Source of the DNA: Trichobilharzia szidati
Lineage: Eukaryota; Platyhelminthes; Trematoda; Strigeidida; Schistosomatidae
DNA: 64,000 nt
Assembly (NCBI GenBank): GCA_944472155.2
Contig: OX235275.1
Span: 31,700,731-31,764,730 of the forward strand
Direction: 5' to 3'
The notes under the pieces: generated by a model
Seen by the model: the letters and a program-made list of their open reading frames with translations, nothing else
What the model was told of the DNA's origin: nothing
Database searches by the model: none
Position numbers and translations under genes: made by a program
Shown: piece after piece, positions 26,201 to 35,200 of the stretch
Layout of the letters: the number at the start of each line of letters is the position of its first letter
How positions within the stretch are numbered: position 1 is the stretch's first letter

Positions 26201-29200
26201 TAGGCTGACGAAACAGCTGTCTGCATACTCCTTGGCTAGTTTTCCAATGGTTCTCTAACTGATTTCAGCTCATGACGAAGTCCTATTGCAACCAATTTTC
26301 AAGGAAGGTCCAAGAGTGAGTAAGCGAAAACCTCTCCATTCACTACAAATAAAAGAGATGTTATTGAAGCAACAAGACCTAATTTACCATTCGTACCAGT
26401 GTGTGATTCGGGTATCAGGATAATTTTAATGTCTTTCTATGCCACAGATAAAACATCACTGGAAAAACAGAAGGATTGTTTCAAATATTCGTAATAGGAA
26501 TGTGGGCAACTATTCACATGATTACGTGAATAAAATGCTTCCATATATATAAATATACGCATAAATGTTTGTACATTTACATAAATGTGTACGTCATATT
26601 CAATCAACATCAATCCATAATATGCCACTTAACATCACAGACACACAGGCCCACAGAAACACTCACATACACACACACATAAACCTGCATATTTCTACAT
26701 GGATAGATAGATCAGTAGACACTGAGAGAGAGAGAGCGAGAGAGACATATATTACCTAACTCCCTAGATGATATATTGCTGACAAGAAAATCAATTTCTT
26801 AAATCGTCTTAACTTCTTTATTTTATTTTCCTCAAAGAAGCAACCCAATCGGACTACTGATGATGATAATATCTGAATGCGAATATACTGTGATCATTCG
26901 AGTTTTTGTAGGTGTGAGTGTGTGCGTGTGTGTGTGTCTAAGAAAAACAGGCGATTTGTTTGTAAATCAGTTGCGTCTCTCTCCCTCTCTGTGTATGTTT
27001 TTCTGTCATTTCAACTGAATGTACAGTGTTCAATACACGATGTAGGTAATATGTGGAATTATTATTTTTGATTGATTCTGTCTAGTGTGGTAGAATCTAT
27101 GATGGACAATTCCTATTAATATGAGACTCGTTAGACGGATGCGCCTACATTTCTTGTGTGTGTGTATGTTTTGTGATGAAAATTCCTGGGCAACACCACC
27201 AACAGCAACAACAACAACAGACAACAATCAGCATAAATGGGAGGAACCTGAAAGAAACAACCTCCTTCACCTACCCTACCTGGGAAGCATCGTTTCAACT
27301 ACAGGTGAACGGAACTGACGAGGATATCAAAGCAGCGAGGATCGGAAAAGCAAGACAAGCTTTCACTACTCTCAAGTCTGTGTGGAGGTCAACAGCACTC
27401 AGCATCAAAAATAAGATCCGGATTTTCAACTCCAATGTGAAGTCAGTGCTAGTCACTATACGGATCAGAGACTTGCACTGCGCGTCATAAAGAGCATCTC
27501 AAACAAACTACAGACCTTCATTAACGGTTGTCTTCGCTCAATACTCAAGATCAGATGGCCGGCCAGAAATGGTCAGCAACAGAGATCTCTGGCAATGAGC
27601 GAACCAACCCAGCAGGAACCGATTGTGAAACAAATAGGCAGGAAGAAATGGAGATGGATTGGCTGGCCATACTCTGAGGAAACCATCAAGTGACATCACT
27701 AGACAAGCCATTGCTCGAGTGGAACCCGAAAGGGAAGTGGCGGCGAGTTGGTCGTCAGTGCAAGGGTGACTTGGAGAAGGTCATATGAAGAGGAGATGAA
27801 AACGTGTGGGGAGACTTGGAGCCAGGTGAAGACTCTAGCAGAGAACCGAACGCAGTGGAGACGCACGGCTGAAGCCCTATGTTCCTGTAGGAATTAAAGG
27901 ATACAATAATAATAATAAGCATGCTTTCAAATATCAGTGCTTGTTGACTATTCACTGAATCACGAGAGTGACATACGGAAAATATCCCCATCCAGACATG
28001 AATATATAAGAAGTTACAACAAAGTTCAGCGAAGAGTCTGTTTTTGCCGACGAAATCATTCATTCACTTATCTGTACAATGGCAATATGATAAATAATCA
28101 AAATTTTAATTGGGGGAGGGCGGTGAAGATTGGGTAGATATTGACGAGGGTTGCGTAATGTGAAAAAGGAAGTTCAATGAAGACACGTGTTCAAAAAAAT
28201 AAATTATGTAATAGGTCGAAGGAGTAAATAAAGAGTTTGGTTAAGAAGAAGATGTTGCTTAAAAGTCATAGAAACACTCAAAAAACGCCTCAATAATAAA
28301 GTTGTAGAACTTGGAATTATACCCAAGATGGAACGAGGCGGTGGAGAAGTTTCTTTTGTGTGAATAAATCATCCGGGTTTTCTATCCGGATTGTTAAGTC
28401 CTCCTTGGCAATGCAAAGTATGCGGAAGCTTACTTGTTTTTTCGGGAGGCTTCTTTTTACTTTGAAGAGGACTTTGAATGAATTCTCTCTACACATATTG
28501 AGTGACCAGTGTTGAATATACAATAAGTTCACAGTTATAGCACTATTTATTGATCCTCTGTTACCTTTTCGTAGCCAAGCGGGTTAATGTTCTTTGACTC
28601 TTTCCAGTGATTGGTTAAGCTATTTTGGTACCTGCTATTCTATTGATTGTGTTGAATAACACCGCGTGCAGAATTCATGTCTCAGTAGTGATATAGGTGC
28701 ATTCAATTGATAATACCTAAATAGGGACGAATTGTACATCTTGGGTTCCACCACTGTTAGTCTTTCAGCAACTGGTCATGTTAGTCAGATGCTGACCACT
28801 GGTATGAACTTTCGTCCAGAGAACAGGCTATTTTTGGCAATTACAGTTTCGTCTTTACCTGTACAGCAGCATTCATATACAATTACCTTCTTAAAAAAGA
28901 AGGTGGTAGTAAAACTGACGATTATTCATAATCCTATTTGTTAATATTAATCATTACACAAAAGGTGTTCAGTAAGGGTGCTGGAGTTACGCAATTGGAT
29001 AAACAACTTAGTGATTGAGTTGTGTTTATGAAGCATATAGAAACGAGTGAGAATGTGATAATATGTAAACTCTCGAAAGAAATGGAAGATTTACAATGAT
29101 ACGAGAGGTGGTTGAATAATTCTTCTTTGTATTCAGGGCTCTAGTTTCTCTAATCCGACAGACTAAGGTATGAGTGAAGCAAAGGGGATGGGAGCCTATT

Positions 29201-32200
29201 GTCTTTGTTAGATTATTTTTCACTTTGTAAATCACTTTGACAGAGAATGTCCGGTGTCGATAGTTTGCTCAGTTTGACAGCTGTTTCATCCTAATTTGTG
29301 AATCATCAGCAGTACGCACCCACCACAGGGGTTTGAACCCAGAATATTCCGGTTAAAAGGCAAGCTCGTAGACCATTCAGTCACTGAGACCCGATTCACT
29401 GATCAGCCCATGAATTCTAACTTCTGCCAATTTGTGAGAGCGCGGCCTTCAACTAATGTCATCGGTGGGACATCCATCCTCACACTTGACTGGATTGACT
29501 GAGTTACCTGAAGTTCTGGTAAGAAGTCGTGAGCAGGGATGTCCATCCAGTCAAGTGTGAGGATGGATGTCCCACCAATGACTCTGGTTGATTGTCGCGC
29601 TAATTCACGAATTGATAGAAGTTAAAATTCATGGGCGACTGAATCGCCTCCCAGTGGCTGAATGGTCTACGAGCTTTCCCAAGAAATCGTGGGTTTGAAC
29701 CCCAGCGGATGGGCACTGTCAACAATGCCCAAACTAGGATGAATTTTCACTCCAATACTTCCTGAATTTCAATAATTATTTGTAACCTGTGCATATTACA
29801 AAAAAATGCAAATAAGCAAGATTGAATATTCACATATTACAGTAATGAAAATTGTCAACAGACGTGGTCGATAAAATATTTGAAACTGAAATCTTAAGGC
29901 TTGTATGATATTCTTATGAATATTTTTAGAAGTTTGGTGTTGAACCTAGCTTACATGCACACGCGTACAAAGCGTATCTTCAGCGTTGTAGGAAATTATG
30001 TACTGTGTGGAATTCAAAGCACCGTCACTAATTGTTGCAGTCAAACGCATTTCCCGCTGAGCTATTTTGGCTCAAGATTTTATTTTGACATTAATCAAGA
30101 AATAATATCTTGTTTATTTGAGTTTATGGAGTAAGGCAACAACAACTGTTTGGTCGATCTCACCGTCGCAAACTAACCTAAAATACACCTAAAGACTGAA
30201 TACAAAGATGCATGGAACTAACGAAAGCTGAGGTACTTCCTCAACTTCTGCAATAAATTCTTTGAAGAATAACACAGATGAAATGCTTCCAGAAAATTAT
30301 CACTGTGTTTTAACCTAAACCACTTCTACAGTTGTCTCTAGAAGCTTAAAATATGCACATGATAATATGCTAGTTGGTACTTACCAGTCAGCAAGATGTA
30401 TCTGCAATCTTGAAGGAACTCATGTCCATTTTGAGATTTGAACCCGAATCATCCAGTGCCGACTGCGGTCAGAGACTTTACCAGTGAGCTATTCGGGGTC
30501 GCGACTAAACACACACTAGTTACTGATGTCCAATAAAAGTATCCAATACACTCCTACAGGAGGTCAATTGCAGGCCCGAACAGCTCATTGGTAACGTCTC
30601 TGACTGCAGCACTCACTGGGTGACGCGGGTTCAAATCTCAAAATGGACATGAGTTCCTTCAAGGTTCCAGATAAATCTTGCTGACTGGTTAGTGCTAACT
30701 AGCACGAAACCTAGGTCAGGGAAGGCTTCCTGCCGATCGCCTGCAAACATCTTACATCAACAATTGAAAGTGTACTGTGATGGCAAGCTACCTAGAATGG
30801 TGGTCACATTCCAAAACCTGACTGATAGAATTCAATCTGTACTCAACAAAGGACTAGGCACATCACACTAGGTACTAGTGTCCAATGAAAGTACGTGACA
30901 ATACACATGGTTTGCTTAAGATTATAGATAACCTCCAGATCGGGTGCAGTTAATATCTGCAATACCTCCCTATTCGGAATTCGAATAAAGCAAGTACAAC
31001 AGTTTGTACACAATAAAATATCTTCACTCCGTCTTTAACCTGATTACGTTATTCCTTGCCCTGGTAACTGGATGTCTTTATTATATCTCTTTCATTTGGT
31101 TACGTCATCTGCGGCCTTAACCTTTACGACCTACCCCCCCCCCATTTTAACATATTATAACTTTGTTTGTCTATTGCTTCTACGATTTAAGTAGAACTCA
31201 CCACACCATTACAAAGTTCATAAGTTATTCAGAATCTTACTCACCTCTCGTCTTTATCATGTCTCTCTTCTACTAGTGTATACTTACAGTTATTTTTTGT
31301 TTCGACTTGAAATCTCTGGGCTATTTGACCTTCTGCTGTTGATGAAAGAAGTCTCCAGCAACCCTTTGAAAATGCTGCTGTTGACATACCAAGTCTGTGA
31401 ACAACCGAGAAGTAGTTGTCTGACATTAGTGTTCAAAATCCAGCTCTTTTTCTTTATATTCAGTGAATTAGACCTACAGATCGGTTTGTAATTCATTAGC
31501 ATGAGTCTTGTTTTTCCAATAGTGTCTTTTACATCTTCATCTGTGCCGGCTTTCTGTAGTTGAGGCCATATTGCCTAGATAAATGGAACCGCGAACCTCC
31601 TTCAAATGTCTCTAGATGATAGTGATTGGTGTTTCTTTTTGTTGTTGGTTGGTTGGTTGGTTGGTTATCTTCACCACCTCTGTCTTGTCTATGTTCACTT
31701 GAAGTCCTATCATCTCTTCCGACTAATTGGTATAAAGGATTTCATCATGAGCTGACATCGGTTAGAGAACCATTGGAAAACCAGCTGGTAGTGCTGGACA
31801 GCAGTTTCGTGAGTCTAGTTTAGGACTCCTCTGCAGCAGGCACCCACTGAAGTTCGAATCCACGACCATTAAGCCACTGGGAGCCGATCCAATCGTCCAT
31901 GAATTCCACCTTCTGTCATTTCACGATATGGTGTAACCACTAGGGAATGTCATCCGTAGCGAGTATTTATCCTCATACCCATCAATCTTCTGTACCCCAC
32001 TGGTTTCGGCTTCCCACTAGAACCCAAGTAACTACCTACCTGAATAGGGCCAGTCACTAGCGGGCATCAGACTGTTATTCAAATGTTGGTTTGTAGATAT
32101 TTGATTGGTTGTCAACTGACATCGGTTACAGGACCATTGGAGAATCAGCTGGGAGTGCTGGACAGCTAATTCGTCAGTCTAGTTTGGGACTCTTCCTCGG

Positions 32201-35200
32201 CACACACCCACTGAAGTCTGAACCTGGAACGAAACATCTGTCCAGTACCCCCAGCTGGTTTCCTAATGGTCCTTCGACCGATGTTATTTCATGATGAAAT
32301 CCTGAAACCAATCAATTCTCAGCAAACCAACACTTGAATATGAACCTCCTGCTCCGACTTAGTATACATTTTAAGTTTTGTGGTGAACTAAGTCTAGTCA
32401 GAGAACCAATAAAAATCAGAGAGTAATGCATGACTGTTTTATCTTTGTTTGAGACACTCTTCAGTGGTAAATACTCATGACCCCATCATCGAGGGGAATA
32501 AAGATCTTCAAGTTACACGATGAGCTCAAGGACCATTCAGTCACTGAAACAAGATTCATTGACCATCCCATGAACTCTAAATTCCACCACCTTGCAGTAG
32601 ATATAACGCGATTGTCAGCCATTGTCATTGGTCAGTATTTGTTGTTACACCTGACCTGATGCAGCCCGCTGCTCTTGACCTCATCCTGTAGCCAGTCATT
32701 AGTGAGGCTTAGATTACTTTCCAAGTGTTGGCTTACAACGATTTGATAGATTTCGAGTCTAGTCGTGAACTTTTCTCAGTTAGAGAACAATTAGAAACCA
32801 TTAGGGAGTTCTGGAAAGCTGTTTTGTCCCAATTCTTATATAAAGATATATATATATATATAAAGTAGCGAGGTAGAATTTTTATAAGCCCTAGTGATTG
32901 ACTTCTCTCATTTGAACCAGCTGTTGTACACTATCGATTACGGACTGATTAGGCGTGTGCATTACCTTCAAGTGGTAACATTTAATTGAGAAGCATTTCC
33001 GGTTTGTACAACCGTTTGCTAGCTTATGTCGCCATTTACTAGCTCAATTTGCCCAACCCATATTGACTGAAACATTGCAGGGAAACATTTAGCTACTTTT
33101 GAATTTTATAAGTAGTACGAATATACTTCTAACATTTTTCGTTTAATTGGAACGAAATGTTTGGTTTCTGTTGACATGCTTCGATGATGCTTGAAAAATC
33201 CACGACTAGTCATTATCATCAAGTGAAATAATATCATGCTAATCATTATAAGAATTTTCGAATGAAATCAAGCTACTGAAGGCTGGAAAGGTAGCACGAA
33301 CGGATGAAATGCAAGCTGGAGCACTGAAAACAGAAAACAACGACTACAGTGGATATGCTCATTTTTTTCCTTCACGTTCCCCAGTGGAACATAGGGCTCC
33401 AAGCTAGTGGCTTGAAGTTTCTGTAGCAGTGTTTGTTTTTTCGGGATGGGGTTGCTAGCCTCATGTCCAACCTTTACTCTTCACCAGCATTATTTCTGGC
33501 TTAGTGAGGTAGAGGAGTGCGTCGGTCGGGGATCGAACACCGAACCATGTGCATGGTCGGGGAGCGTCCTAACCGCTATGCCACCGACATACGGATATGC
33601 TCATACCATTACGGAAACTTTTCTGAAAGCAGGAAGGCGTACCCTCTGGTCGGGAGTAAGACTATCATGTCAAACTACTCAGAAATACCCGAATTAGGCG
33701 TTTGAAAGAACTGGAGAGGAATCATACCGTTGTCGACGCGAAGCGTAATATGAAGTCGTGTCCTCCTGAAGAGACTAAAAGATGCGCTGGATGCAGGACT
33801 CCAACTGGAGCAAGTTGACTGGATTCAGAAAAAGCAAATTATGTGATAATTAAGTGGCAACAGTTTGCATATTCATCGAATGGAGCTAAGAATGTCAGTC
33901 AAATCTTCAACCCAACTTCATAGACTTCATCAACAGCACTAACCATGAAGATATTTTGGAACTCCCTAGAAACCACGCCACGCCTCATCAGCTCCATCAG
34001 CCTAGTTCCACAGTTACATGACAATATCACATGTCAAGTGACTCACAATGGAAAACTCTGTGAAGACCTAATAAGGAAGACAGGATTAGGACGAAGCTGC
34101 CTGATATCACCAATGATATCTATAACTGTGGTTGACTGGATAATACTTTTGACTTTTGGGGGCTAGAAAACAGGAATACGTTTAAACGATAAGAAGACTC
34201 TAGAAGATCTGAACTTCTCTGATGGTTTATGTCTAATATCGCATAAACTCGAAAGTATACAGTCAGAAACCGAAGAGTTAGCAGAAGAAGCAGGTAGAAA
34301 ATACAGGACTTGAAATGAACATAGAGAAGACAGAGGCGATTAAGATAGCTGACCAACAACAACAAGTCACTATCAACGGGAGAAATTTGAAGGAAGTCCC
34401 TTCACTTATTTGGCCGACAAAGCCTCGACCCCGGTCATCACGGATTAGGATGTGAAGTCGAGATTGGAAAGGAAAGACAGAAATTCATTACTCTGATATC
34501 AGCATAAAGAGCAAGATCTGAATTTACAATAGAAATGTTGAGTTAGTTTTCTGTTTGTTGTAGAAATTTGATGCGTCATGAAATGAATTTCTAACAGCTT
34601 GCTGAATACTTCGCTCAACAGCTGCAATCATCGTTGGTTCTATGCTGACATTTGGATGGCCGGTTGGATAGAATTAGCAGAAAGGAAATCTGAGAACCGA
34701 AAATATGCCGAAGGAAAGGAGATAGATAGGAGACACCCACAGGTGACCGTTCAATGATATCGCTAGCCAGATCTTCGCCTGATTGGAACCCTGATGTGAA
34801 ACAGAGAGTTCGACGTTCGTTGATGAAGTAAATAATATGAAGACGCCCTCTTGATACCCTGTGTTCCACTTGAAACCCAAGGGAATTATAATATTAGTAT
34901 AACATTAAACTTTAGACACAATCGAATCGTCTGTACTAGCGGCCGACATGTCAGCGAGTCCAAGCATTGAGATGTAACACAATCAGTTGGCAGAAAATAC
35001 AAACTGATTGAGTAGAAGACCCCTCTGAAATAAGAGGTGGCCCCAGTGGCCTAGTGGGTAATGCTTAGTAGAGTGAGACGAAAGGGGCGGGGTCCTAGTC
35101 TCAGTGGAAACGCCTTCACTCAACGGGAGTTCAGGTACACCAGACTGACGAGTACTAATATAGGCCGAAATGCATATCCTCAGAATAAACTAAAACGACA

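Noticed and set aside
26640..26940. Possible CRISPR-like or satellite array
   Set aside because: Only simple dinucleotide microsatellites are present; no spaced direct repeats.
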